Shown piece after piece: positions 15,150 to 22,695 of a stretch of DNA of 29,907 bases (the first letter of the stretch is position 1; each line of letters begins with the position of its first letter). A program made the position numbers and the translations under genes. Location: positions 1 through 29,907 of IMG/VR virus record IMGVR_UViG_3300047550_004651, one strand, 5' to 3'. This DNA is from a virus. Below the pieces are notes generated by a model. The model searched no databases. It saw only the letters and a list, made by a program, of their open reading frames with translations, and had not been told where the DNA came from.

Positions 15150-15390
15150 ATTGCTATGTTGTTTACTAATCGGATCATTAATATATGCATCCACACCCAA
15201 ATATAGTACGTTATCTGCTGTGACAGTAGCAGGAGCGATAATTAAAAGCTCTCAGAATGAACCAACAATAATTAAATATAAAAGGAAAGATTGTCCTGTA
15301 TGCAAGGGCAAAGGATGGTATATGAGTGGTGATAATATTAAAAAAATAGATTGTACATATTGTGAGCCAGATAATGAATCACAAAACTGA
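15142..15390 (+). CDS. Exported or membrane-anchored zinc-ribbon protein
   Basis: 82 residues from ATG 15142; a TTG at 15136 is an alternative start, closer to the AGGAA site at 15126-15130. The N-terminus (NKLLCCLLIGSLIYAS) is a signal peptide or anchor. Cys51 and Cys54 (CPVCKGKGW) and Cys71 and Cys74 (CTYC) make a four-cysteine zinc ribbon of the DnaJ CxxCxGxG type. A zinc-binding domain placed outside the membrane or at its surface is unusual for a phage protein. It overlaps both neighbours. Confidence 0.6.
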   Translation: MNKLLCCLLIGSLIYASTPKYSTLSAVTVAGAIIKSSQNEPTIIKYKRKDCPVCKGKGWYMSGDNIKKIDCTYCEPDNESQN

Positions 15391-15736
15391 ATTAGAGAAC
15401 ATAGCACAAGAAATAATTCATAAATCTGGATTATCTTCAGATAATCATGGTAGTGTTATATTAACTCTAATGTTTATTTCTATAATATTAACTTGTATTA
15501 GAGTATTTCAAGAATGCAATAAAAATAAAGATGCTAAGTTTTATACCTATCAGATTAAGCTATTAGCAAATAAAAGAAGCTGGTTAACTAAACTCAGACT
15601 TAAAAGAATTCTTAAAAAAGAATTAAATGCACAAGATTATCAAACACACAAAGAACAAATTGTTACAGCAATTTTGGATGTTGCTGAGAAACTCACGGAA
15701 GAACAAGTGTCAAAAATATTAGAGGTAAAATCATGA
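15374..15736 (+). CDS. Single-pass membrane protein
   Basis: 120 residues from ATG 15374; a GTG at 15362 would add four residues. One membrane helix at about 26-43 (SVILTLMFISIILTCIRV) splits a polar N-terminus from a strongly basic, helical C-terminal part (SWLTKLRLKRILKKEL). Its first 17 bases overlap the zinc-ribbon gene, and its stop TGA overlaps the next ATG. No family is recognised. Confidence 0.6.
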   Translation: MNHKTELENIAQEIIHKSGLSSDNHGSVILTLMFISIILTCIRVFQECNKNKDAKFYTYQIKLLANKRSWLTKLRLKRILKKELNAQDYQTHKEQIVTAILDVAEKLTEEQVSKILEVKS

Positions 15737-15981
15737 TGAGTTTATTAGTCTGGTGCGTATATGGTATATTTGTTGGTAGTATTGCTAAGTCTATCATTCC
15801 TGGTGAAGAAAAATTTGGTTTTTTCCAAACAGTAGCACTAGGAGTTGTTGGATCATATGCCGGTGGTGCTATATTATATATGCTTGGCAAATATGAATCA
15901 TTATCTCCTGCTGGAGTTTTAATGGGTATTATAGGAGCATCTGTTAGTCTAGTAGTATATAATAAACTAAAGCAAAACTAG
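15733..15981 (+). CDS. GlsB/YeaQ/YmgE-family-like small membrane protein
   Basis: 82 residues with three hydrophobic segments (about 3-21, 30-51 and 58-78). The sequence pattern WCVYGIFVGSIAKSIIPG, then FQTVALGVVGSYAGGAI, matches the GlsB/YeaQ/YmgE (transglycosylase-associated) family of small glycine-rich membrane proteins found in bacteria under stress. The biochemical role of that family is unclear. It closes the membrane cluster; the next gene has its own promoter immediately after the stop. Confidence 0.75.
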   Translation: MMSLLVWCVYGIFVGSIAKSIIPGEEKFGFFQTVALGVVGSYAGGAILYMLGKYESLSPAGVLMGIIGASVSLVVYNKLKQN

Positions 15982-15984
15982 CTG

Positions 15985-16013
15985 TTGACCTAAGCTCAGT
16001 TTTGGTCTATAAT
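15985..16013 (+). promoter_or_regulatory. Consensus sigma-70-type promoter for dCMP deaminase
   Basis: TTGACC (15985-15990) and TATAAT (16008-16013) are separated by exactly 17 bases: five of six -35 positions and all six -10 positions match the housekeeping consensus. Transcription would begin about 6-8 bases after the -10 box, at 16019-16021, which is the A of the dCMP deaminase ATG. It is the best promoter in the window and probably drives an early transcript with deaminase and ribonucleotide reductase. Confidence 0.85.
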
Positions 16014-16020
16014 AGATTCT

Positions 16021-16497
16021 ATGAATAGACCAGACTGGACAAATTATTTTTTAGGATTAGCCAAAGTTATATCCTATCGTAGTCATGATATTCATACCAA
16101 ACATGGATGTGTAATAACAGATCAACAACATCGTATTTTAGGTGTTGGATATAATGGTTTTCCAAAAGGTATGGACGATTCTTCTTTGCCAACTAGTCGT
16201 CCAGATAAATATCATTGGATGATTCATTCAGAAAGAAATGCTTTATCTAATTGTGTAATTAGACCAGATAATGGAATTGCATATGTAACAGGTCAATGTT
16301 GCAATGACTGTATTATGGCCTTATGGCAAGAAGGAATTAAAAAGGTTGTTATGGCCAAAAGTCATGGTACAAAATTATTTGATGATGATGCAAAAAAAAG
16401 ATTTGATTTATTTGTTAAACAAACACAAATAGAAATTGTACAAATTGATCCAGACTTTTCATGGCTGATACAAGACTGTGGTGTAATAGATAAATAG
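16021..16497 (+). CDS. Deoxycytidylate (dCMP) deaminase
   Basis: 158 residues. Converts dCMP to dUMP, the precursor of dTMP. Visible zinc site: His69 and Glu71 in HSERNAL, with Cys94 and Cys97 in the QCCNDC motif, where the usual proline of PCxxC is a cysteine. GYNGFPKG (43-50) is the family's nucleotide-binding loop. There is no Shine-Dalgarno sequence, because the predicted transcript begins at or next to the ATG, so translation is probably leaderless. No thymidylate synthase is seen in the window. Confidence 0.92.
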   Translation: MNRPDWTNYFLGLAKVISYRSHDIHTKHGCVITDQQHRILGVGYNGFPKGMDDSSLPTSRPDKYHWMIHSERNALSNCVIRPDNGIAYVTGQCCNDCIMALWQEGIKKVVMAKSHGTKLFDDDAKKRFDLFVKQTQIEIVQIDPDFSWLIQDCGVIDK

Positions 16498-16607
16498 TTC
16501 AACTATGGCCCTTGTATTCATCACAAACAGATTTATCATATCGCTATGACCAAATCATTCTTTTATGGGCCTATCTAAGATTTATTTTTTAAGGAGTTTT
16601 TATTAAT
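16498..16607 (+). other. Leader region upstream of ribonucleotide reductase with two mini-ORFs
   Basis: This 110-base gap holds two tiny overlapping reading frames: a 14-codon one (16505-16549, MALVFITNRFIISL) and a 10-codon one (16546-16578), joined by an ATGA overlap. GGCCC (16507-16511) can pair with GGGCC (16567-16571) across a 55-base loop. TTGTAT and TATCAT (16512 and 16534) are a weak promoter candidate. AAGGAG at 16591-16596 is the ribosome binding site of the reductase. It is too short to be a standard cobalamin riboswitch. Regulation by leader translation is only a possibility. Confidence 0.35.
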
Positions 16608-19600
16608 ATGTCAGCATTGAACGAGCTTCAAAATTATACTTTCGTTAGTAAATATGCTAGGTGGCTTGAGGATAAGAATCGTAGAGAAACCTGGAAAGAA
16701 GCCGTGGATAGAGTTAAAAATATGATGCTGAAACAATATGCCGATAAAGACATATCTGAAGATATAGAGTGGGCATATGATATTATGTATAAAAAGAAAG
16801 TTTTAGGATCACAAAGAGCACTACAGTTTGGTGGAGATCCTATTCTTAAAAGACATGCAAAAATTTATAACTGCACAAGCTCATACTGTGATAGGCTCAG
16901 ATTTTTTCAAGAATGTTTTTGGTTACTACTATGTGGTAGCGGAACAGGTTTTAGCGTACAAAAGCACCATGTTGCTAAACTGCCAACATTTTCACAAGAA
17001 CCAAAATCAGAAAATGGTAGAAAATATGTTATTGAAGATAGTATAGAAGGATGGGCTGATGCTTTGGGTGTTTTGCTAAGTTCTTATTTTAGTAAGCCAT
17101 CAGAAGAAAAATTTAAAGAGTATAAAGATCAATATATTGTATTTGATTATTCTAATATAAGATCAAAAGGATCATCATTATCTTCTGGTGTTGGCAAAGC
17201 ACCAGGATTTGAACCGCTACAAAATGGTCTAGAAAAAATAAGAGCACTTCTAGACAGATGTCTTGCAAATGGACAAAAAAAGCTACGACCAATAGATGCT
17301 TATGATATTATCATGCATAGTAGTGATGCTGTATTATCAGGCGGCGTTAGACGTAGTGCGTCACTAGCTTTGTTTAGTGCTGATGATGAAGAAATGGCTA
17401 AAGCCAAAACCGGAAATTGGTATGTGGAAAATCCACAAAGAGCACGAAGTAATAATTCAGCACTTTTATTAAAAGACGACACAACATTTGAAGAATTTCA
17501 AGTATTGATGGAAAGTGTCAAAGAATTCGGAGAACCAGGATTTATTTGGAGCGATTCTACAGAAATGACATTTAATCCTTGTGTTGTAGCAGATTCTACG
17601 GTGGTGACTGACCGTGGTATAAAGATGGTTGCAGATCTTATTGACCAGCCATTCAATGCTATTGTTGATGGTGTGTCGTATCCAAGTTATAAGGGTTTTT
17701 GGAAAACCGGAACAAAACAAGTCATAGAATTACAGTTTAAGTCTGGCAGAACCTTGAGGGTAACTCCAAATCATAAGATTATGACAACAACCGGATGGAA
17801 AGAAGCTGGTGATATCAATTTTGGTGAAAAGACTGTTATCAACAACCATAGAGACTACCCATTAGATAGTATAGCCAATTTAAATCCTCTATCGTCCGAT
17901 TGGAAAAAGGGATATTTGTTGGGATTATTCTTAGGAGATGGAAATCATTCAAAATCTTCTGCTCAATTAAAGTGGTGGGGAGAATCTAAAGAACAATACA
18001 GACAAGAAGCATATGAAATACTTAATGATATTGGGTTTTCCAATAATCATAATGCGTCAGAACAAAATTCTGTTGCTGTTTATAGCTCTATAGAGTCTAA
18101 AAAGTTAATGCAGTTTGCTATAGATCATGACTGTATGGTCGGAACATCCAAAAGACTAAGCAAAAAATCTATTTGCGGTTCATGGAATCATATCTCTGGT
18201 TTAATTGCTGGTTATTTCGATGCTGATGGAACGGTATTGGTCAATAATATCAAAGGGTCTTCTTTAAGAATATCGTCGGTTCAATTAGACAATTTACAAA
18301 ATCTACAAATAGCACTGAATGCTTTGGGTATTTATTCTAAGATCTATAAAAATCGCAGATCAGAAGGTGATAGGGTTATGCCAGACGGTAATGGTGGAAC
18401 CAAAAGCTATTTCTGCCAAGCATCACACGAAATAGTTATTAGTAGCGATAATATAGTTAGATTTGCAAAATATATTCCTATTAAAAATATTGATAAAGCT
18501 AACAAAATTCAAACAATAGTTAAGAACTATCAAAGAATGCCCAATAGAACTAACTTTATTGATACCCTTATTAATAAAACTATAGTTGGCGAATTAGATG
18601 TATACGATTGCACAGTAGAAGACATTCATGCTTTCGATAACGATAGTGTTTATGTTCATAACTGTGTGGAAGTAGGTATGTGGCCCGTAGATGAGGAAAG
18701 TGGAAAAAGCGGTTGGCAAGGATGTAACCTATCAACAATCAATTGCTCATCTGTATCAGACGAAGAAGACTTTTATGAAAGATGTAAAGCCGCTGCTATT
18801 ATTGGTACTCTTCAAGCTGGATTTACCAAACTAGATTATCTAGGAGAGATTAGTTGCAAAATCTTTGAAAGAGAAGCATTACTAGGTGTTTCTTTAACTG
18901 GCATCATGGAAAAGCATGATTTAGTACTGACAGAAAAAGTACTAAAAGCTGGTGCTAAAATTGCAGTAGAAACCAATAAAGAAATGGCCAAAAAAATTGG
19001 TATCAATCAAGCAGCAAGAGTGACCTGTTTAAAGCCAGAAGGAACATCTAGTTCCATGTTGGGCACCAGTTCGGGCATCCACCCACATCATGCTAAACGC
19101 TATATAAGACACGTACAGGCCAATGTTTTAGAGGCACCATACCAACACTTTAAGAATTATAACCCACAAGCCTGTGAGAAATCCTCATGGTCTGCTAATA
19201 ATACTGATGAGGTTATTAAGTTTCCTATTGAGGTTCCAGACGGTGCTAAATTAAAGAATCAATTACCAGCAGTAGAAATGTTATCAATAGTTAAAGATAC
19301 ACAAAAAAATTGGGTCTATTCTGGTAAAAATAAATCATTATGCACTCAAGAATTTTTAAGCCATAATGTTAGTAATACTGTAACAGTTAAGCCAGAAGAG
19401 TGGGATGATGTAACTAAATTTATATATCAGAATAGAAAATATTTTGCAGGAATAAGCTTAATCCCACAAAGCGGAGACAAAGATTATCCACAGGCACCAT
19501 TTACAACAGTATATACTAGTAGAGAAATAGTTAAAGAATACAGTGATGCTGCTTTATGGTGTTCCGGATTAATAGAGTTGGCCTTAAATGCTTTTAATAA

Positions 19601-19886
19601 TAATTTATGGGCAGCATGTGATTATGTAAATCTTAATCAGGCTAAAGAGAATGATAATGATGATAAATTAAAGTTTATTGTCAAGATGAAAAATTTTGCT
19701 GGTAAATATTTTGATGGGGACGTTAAAAGACTAACATACTGCATGAAAGATGTCTATAACTGGAAGATTTACTGTGATTTATATAATAGCTTTAAGAAAG
19801 TAGATTATACACAACTATTGGAAACAGAAGATAATACGGTAGGAATAGAGGAAATTAGTTGTGCCGGTGGCGCTTGTCTAATTTAA
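16608..19886 (+). CDS. nrdJ: Adenosylcobalamin-dependent (class II) ribonucleoside-triphosphate reductase with intein
   Basis: 1092-residue precursor; removal of the 361-residue intein leaves 731, matching the about 739 residues of the Lactobacillus leichmannii enzyme. Reduces NTPs to dNTPs using adenosylcobalamin. Active-site landmarks are Cys89 (YNCTSSYC, a likely partner of the redox pair), the NPCVE motif with the thiyl-radical cysteine at precursor position 686, the second redox cysteine Cys706 (GWQGCNLS), and the C-terminal shuttle pair Cys1085 and Cys1090 (SCAGGACLI). No class I R2 or class III activase is seen nearby. The AAGGAG site lies 11 bases before ATG. It supplies dNTPs for the replication genes downstream. 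Confidence 0.93.
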   Translation: MSALNELQNYTFVSKYARWLEDKNRRETWKEAVDRVKNMMLKQYADKDISEDIEWAYDIMYKKKVLGSQRALQFGGDPILKRHAKIYNCTSSYCDRLRFFQECFWLLLCGSGTGFSVQKHHVAKLPTFSQEPKSENGRKYVIEDSIEGWADALGVLLSSYFSKPSEEKFKEYKDQYIVFDYSNIRSKGSSLSSGVGKAPGFEPLQNGLEKIRALLDRCLANGQKKLRPIDAYDIIMHSSDAVLSGGVRRSASLALFSADDEEMAKAKTGNWYVENPQRARSNNSALLLKDDTTFEEFQVLMESVKEFGEPGFIWSDSTEMTFNPCVVADSTVVTDRGIKMVADLIDQPFNAIVDGVSYPSYKGFWKTGTKQVIELQFKSGRTLRVTPNHKIMTTTGWKEAGDINFGEKTVINNHRDYPLDSIANLNPLSSDWKKGYLLGLFLGDGNHSKSSAQLKWWGESKEQYRQEAYEILNDIGFSNNHNASEQNSVAVYSSIESKKLMQFAIDHDCMVGTSKRLSKKSICGSWNHISGLIAGYFDADGTVLVNNIKGSSLRISSVQLDNLQNLQIALNALGIYSKIYKNRRSEGDRVMPDGNGGTKSYFCQASHEIVISSDNIVRFAKYIPIKNIDKANKIQTIVKNYQRMPNRTNFIDTLINKTIVGELDVYDCTVEDIHAFDNDSVYVHNCVEVGMWPVDEESGKSGWQGCNLSTINCSSVSDEEDFYERCKAAAIIGTLQAGFTKLDYLGEISCKIFEREALLGVSLTGIMEKHDLVLTEKVLKAGAKIAVETNKEMAKKIGINQAARVTCLKPEGTSSSMLGTSSGIHPHHAKRYIRHVQANVLEAPYQHFKNYNPQACEKSSWSANNTDEVIKFPIEVPDGAKLKNQLPAVEMLSIVKDTQKNWVYSGKNKSLCTQEFLSHNVSNTVTVKPEEWDDVTKFIYQNRKYFAGISLIPQSGDKDYPQAPFTTVYTSREIVKEYSDAALWCSGLIELALNAFNNNLWAACDYVNLNQAKENDNDDKLKFIVKMKNFAGKYFDGDVKRLTYCMKDVYNWKIYCDLYNSFKKVDYTQLLETEDNTVGIEEISCAGGACLI
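17580..18662 (+). mobile_element. In-frame LAGLIDADG intein in the reductase
   Basis: The 361-residue insert begins with Cys1 (TGT 17580-17582, after NP) and ends His-Asn (18657-18662) before extein Cys+1 (18663). Splicing motifs are VTPNH (intein residues 61-65, block B), and VYDCTVEDIHAF to VYVHN at the C-terminus (blocks F and G). Two LAGLIDADG-type motifs, LLGLFLGDG (about 113-121) and LIAGYFDADG (208-217), define a homing-endonuclease domain with both acidic residues kept, so it may be mobile. The frame stays open throughout, indicating an intact element. It splits the host protein directly before its radical cysteine. Confidence 0.95.
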
Positions 19887-19908
19887 CTTTATTCTGAAAG
19901 GGTATCCA

Positions 19909-20634
19909 TTGAGAAAAAAAACTACCAAACATAAAAAAAGCGTACTAGATGCTACAAACAAAATACTTCCAGAAGATAAACCAATAGGTTTTAGAAATAA
20001 TTTAAAACCTAGAACTAAAAATCAAAACCTGTACATTAGAACTGTTGCAGAAAATAGTGTGACTTTTTGTCAGGGAATAGCTGGTAGTGGTAAAACACAT
20101 ATTGCTATTGGTATGGCTTTAGAATATTTATTAACTGGTAAAGTTAAGAAAATTATTATAACAAGACCAGTAGTTGAGGCCGGTGAACGTCTAGGATATT
20201 TACCAGGAACAGCAGAAGAAAAGCTTCATCCATACTTATTACCAATTTTAGATGAAATTAATTATTTTATTCAAATCTTTGATTATACTAAGCTTAAGCT
20301 AACCAATAAATTAGAGATTGTTCCTTTGGGGCTAATGAGAGGTCGTAGTTTTCATGATTCTTTTATAGTAGCAGATGAATGTCAGAATGCCTCGTATGAT
20401 CAATTAAAAATGTTGTTGACAAGAATAGGCATGAATAGTAAGATGGTATTGACTGGTGACGTAGCACAATCAGACCTTCATCGATCTGTACAAGGTGGTT
20501 TTATTAGTATGATCAAGGCATTGTCCGGTATTGATGGTATAGGCTTTTCAAGACTAGAGGCTCAAGATATTATACGTAATCCTATTATCGGACCTATTAT
20601 ACAACGCTTAGATAGTTATGAGCAAGAATCATAA
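19909..20634 (+). CDS. phoH: PhoH-like P-loop ATPase
   Basis: 241 residues. Walker A is GIAGSGKTH (56-64), Walker B is VADECQN (154-160), and TGD (182-184) with SDLHRSVQGG follows, all typical of PhoH. TRPVVEAGERLGYLPGTAEEK (85-105) is the family signature. PhoH proteins are common in phages; they are ATPases linked to RNA metabolism in some bacteria, with an unknown phage role. The start is TTG 19909, the only usable start before the ATPase core, with AAAGGG 7 bases upstream. The basic N-terminus (RKKTTKHKK) may bind nucleic acid. It overlaps the HNH gene by 17 bases. Confidence 0.92.
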   Translation: MRKKTTKHKKSVLDATNKILPEDKPIGFRNNLKPRTKNQNLYIRTVAENSVTFCQGIAGSGKTHIAIGMALEYLLTGKVKKIIITRPVVEAGERLGYLPGTAEEKLHPYLLPILDEINYFIQIFDYTKLKLTNKLEIVPLGLMRGRSFHDSFIVADECQNASYDQLKMLLTRIGMNSKMVLTGDVAQSDLHRSVQGGFISMIKALSGIDGIGFSRLEAQDIIRNPIIGPIIQRLDSYEQES

Positions 20635-21187
20635 AAATTGCTTAGTGCTTAATGCTGATTATTCACCATTATGTATCATTAATTGGCAAAGAGCCATGAC
20701 ATGGTATATTAAATATAATGATAAGAAAAAATCACAAATAGATATTATAGAATTTTATGAGAATGAAAATATTACTGGTGTGAATAAAGTATATAAATTA
20801 CCTGCTGTAATTAAACTATGTAAATTTTTTAAGTTTGGTCATTGTAGAGTCAATTTTTCTCGTAAAAATGTTTTTATTAGAGACGACTATCAATGTCAGT
20901 ATTGTGGTGATTATTTTAATATATCAGAATTAACATACGATCATGTTATACCTAAATCTGCTTGGTTGAAAGATGGATCACCAACAGTATGGACAAATAT
21001 AGTCACAGCTTGTGTTAGTTGTAATCGTAAAAAAGGAAATAAGACACCACAAGAAGCTAAGATGAACTTATTAACATTTCCTAAAGAACCACAAAAGACT
21101 ATAAGATACTTGCCGATTGTGTCCTATCTATCTACAATAAGATCAGATATTCCTAAAGAATGGACATTGTACGTATCTAATTATTAA
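20618..21187 (+). CDS. HNH endonuclease
   Basis: 189 residues. The zinc-ribbon HNH core is at about 90-145: CQYC (93-96), YDHVIPKS with Asp108-His109, N127 and CVSCNRKKGNK (132-142). The N-terminal half (VLNADYSPLCIINWQRAM) is typical of the free-standing HNH family widely found in phages and bacteria. It is probably a DNA endonuclease; it could be a homing enzyme or help DNA processing. It starts inside the PhoH gene, with one base between its stop and the next ATG. Confidence 0.9.
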   Translation: MSKNHKNCLVLNADYSPLCIINWQRAMTWYIKYNDKKKSQIDIIEFYENENITGVNKVYKLPAVIKLCKFFKFGHCRVNFSRKNVFIRDDYQCQYCGDYFNISELTYDHVIPKSAWLKDGSPTVWTNIVTACVSCNRKKGNKTPQEAKMNLLTFPKEPQKTIRYLPIVSYLSTIRSDIPKEWTLYVSNY

Positions 21188-21188
21188 T

Positions 21189-21548
21189 ATGCCAACTTAT
21201 TCATATCATTGCGATAATTGTAATATAGATTTTGAATTATTTTTTTATATCAAGGACTATATAGAAAAACCAGTGTGTGATAAATGTGAAAAATCTAATA
21301 CTCATCGCAGATATATGGATGATGTTCTAACACAAAATACTTCTGTTAAAAAAGCAGATAGTGAACTAAAAACTATTGGCGATCTTGCTAATAGAAATAG
21401 AGATAAATTAAGCGAAGATCAAAAAAATCAATTATATAATAAACATAATTCATACAAAGAAAATATACCAGATAAACCATTACCAAAAGGAATGTCTCGT
21501 ATCAAGAAGCCGCCAAAAATGTCATGGCCAAAAACTAAGAAAGGATAA
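21189..21548 (+). CDS. FmdB-like zinc-ribbon protein
   Basis: 119 residues. MPTYSYHCDNCNIDFE with Cys8 and Cys11, then Cys30 and Cys33 (CDKC), matches the FmdB-type putative regulatory zinc ribbon. The rest is a long charged tail rich in Lys and Pro (PLPKGMSRIKKPPKMSWP), which may bind nucleic acid or protein. Function in phages is unknown. Its stop lies one base before the next start. Confidence 0.8.
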   Translation: MPTYSYHCDNCNIDFELFFYIKDYIEKPVCDKCEKSNTHRRYMDDVLTQNTSVKKADSELKTIGDLANRNRDKLSEDQKNQLYNKHNSYKENIPDKPLPKGMSRIKKPPKMSWPKTKKG

Positions 21549-21549
21549 T

Positions 21550-21942
21550 ATGGAAAATTATATTTTTTCTCCACGTAAATCAACCTCCGACGAGTCATCT
21601 GACACCGAACCATTATATTTTACGTTATATGGTCAACATGACTTTATAGATGATGATGGTAATCCAAGAGCCAATATTGATAATAAAAGTATTCTAGCCA
21701 AAACATCTATATCAGAAAATAATAATCAATCCTACTATTTTCTTAAAGTAGGTGCTCATGGTAGAATTTTTAATCCTATGGGACTATATAGCGAAGGAAA
21801 ACAATTAAAATTTATGTCTAAGATTGGTAAGAATGAATTTGAGTTTAAGAAAGTAAATAAAAAAGTATTTGATTTGTATTTAAATTTTTTACGTACTAAA
21901 AATATCGCATGGTTAAATAATGCAGAAAGAGAGATGACTTAA
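21550..21942 (+). CDS. Conserved phage protein of unknown function
   Basis: 130 residues. A disordered acidic N-terminus (SPRKSTSDESSDTE) precedes a compact domain containing YYFLKVGAHGRIFNPMGLY, KFMSKIGKNEFEFKKV and FDLYLNFLRTKNIAWLNNAERE. I associate this aromatic pattern with a conserved phage protein of unnamed function. It is sandwiched between replication-region genes. Its last base is shared with the next ATG. Confidence 0.65.
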   Translation: MENYIFSPRKSTSDESSDTEPLYFTLYGQHDFIDDDGNPRANIDNKSILAKTSISENNNQSYYFLKVGAHGRIFNPMGLYSEGKQLKFMSKIGKNEFEFKKVNKKVFDLYLNFLRTKNIAWLNNAEREMT

Positions 21943-22280
21943 TGGCTAGATTAAATAAGAGTCAGCAATATGCTATACTGTGGATGTTAAGTCAAAACCA
22001 AACAGAAGCTGAGATTATCAAAGAACTAAAAGTTGATCCAAATGATCTAACTAAATTTATAGAAAAGCACCAAAAGGCTTCTGATACCAATAATATTAAA
22101 ACAACAACATCTAATACCACTAGGGCCAAAGACCTAATGATTAGAAAAACTTCTGCGAAAAATAACTCTGGTGTGTCTATTATGACTAAAGAAGCATCTC
22201 AGGTTGGAGATACTTTTCATCAAAACATGCCAAATACCAATAGACTGGATTCTATAATTCATAGACCTAACAATGGATAA
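21942..22280 (+). CDS. Small helix-turn-helix-like protein
   Basis: 112 residues. The N-terminal 40 (SQQYAILWMLSQNQTEAEIIKELKVDPNDL spread over residues 6-36) read like a helix-turn-helix of sigma region 4 or AsnC-like type. The remainder is disordered and Ser/Thr/Asn-rich, ending with TKEASQVGDTFHQ, an element seen in small phage proteins. It may bind DNA or RNA polymerase; this is inference. It overlaps the next gene by 8 bases. Confidence 0.55.
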   Translation: MARLNKSQQYAILWMLSQNQTEAEIIKELKVDPNDLTKFIEKHQKASDTNNIKTTTSNTTRAKDLMIRKTSAKNNSGVSIMTKEASQVGDTFHQNMPNTNRLDSIIHRPNNG

Positions 22281-22695
22281 ATATATCTCAAAATATTCTA
22301 ATGGTAAATATGTGAGTCCAGCTCAATATATTACCGAAATGATTTGTGAGAATAAGGCTAAAATTGATAAAAAAGATTTACACTATAGGTTTTGGCTTAA
22401 TAAAGAATGGTCGGCTTTTTTTAGAAACCAGATTGCTACAGCTAATAAATTGGTTAAAACATATGGAGATAAGGCAGTCATAAAGGCATTAAAGAATGAC
22501 AAGGCTTCAAGAATTTATTCTTTGCGATCTCCTGTGTTGTTAGATATAATTAAGAAAGAAGCTTTTATTTTATCTCAACAGCAGCCACCTGTGCCAAAAA
22601 ACTACGACAGAAATATAGACATATCAAAACGAAGAAATCTTAGAACAAGTAAAAATATTAGATCTAAACTAGAGGATATAGACAATGAGTGTTAA
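22273..22695 (+). CDS. Conserved phage protein of unknown function
   Basis: 140 residues, basic and helical. SPAQYITEMICENKA (15-29) and FWLNKEWSAFFRNQIATANKLVKTYG form a recognisable block I associate with phage replication-region proteins. The C-terminus (KRRNLRTSKNIRSK) is very basic. It lies between the helix-turn-helix-like gene and the RecA-like gene, overlapping both by about 10 bases. A nucleic-acid-binding accessory is plausible, but the function is not known. Confidence 0.65.
   Translation: MDKYISKYSNGKYVSPAQYITEMICENKAKIDKKDLHYRFWLNKEWSAFFRNQIATANKLVKTYGDKAVIKALKNDKASRIYSLRSPVLLDIIKKEAFILSQQQPPVPKNYDRNIDISKRRNLRTSKNIRSKLEDIDNEC

Noticed and set aside
16498-16607. Cobalamin riboswitch before the B12-dependent reductase
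   Set aside because: The gap is only 110 bases and I see no B12-box-like conserved core; known cobalamin riboswitches are longer.
17300-17720. Minus-strand open frames within the reductase and intein
   Set aside because: Antisense shadows of strongly conserved coding sequence.
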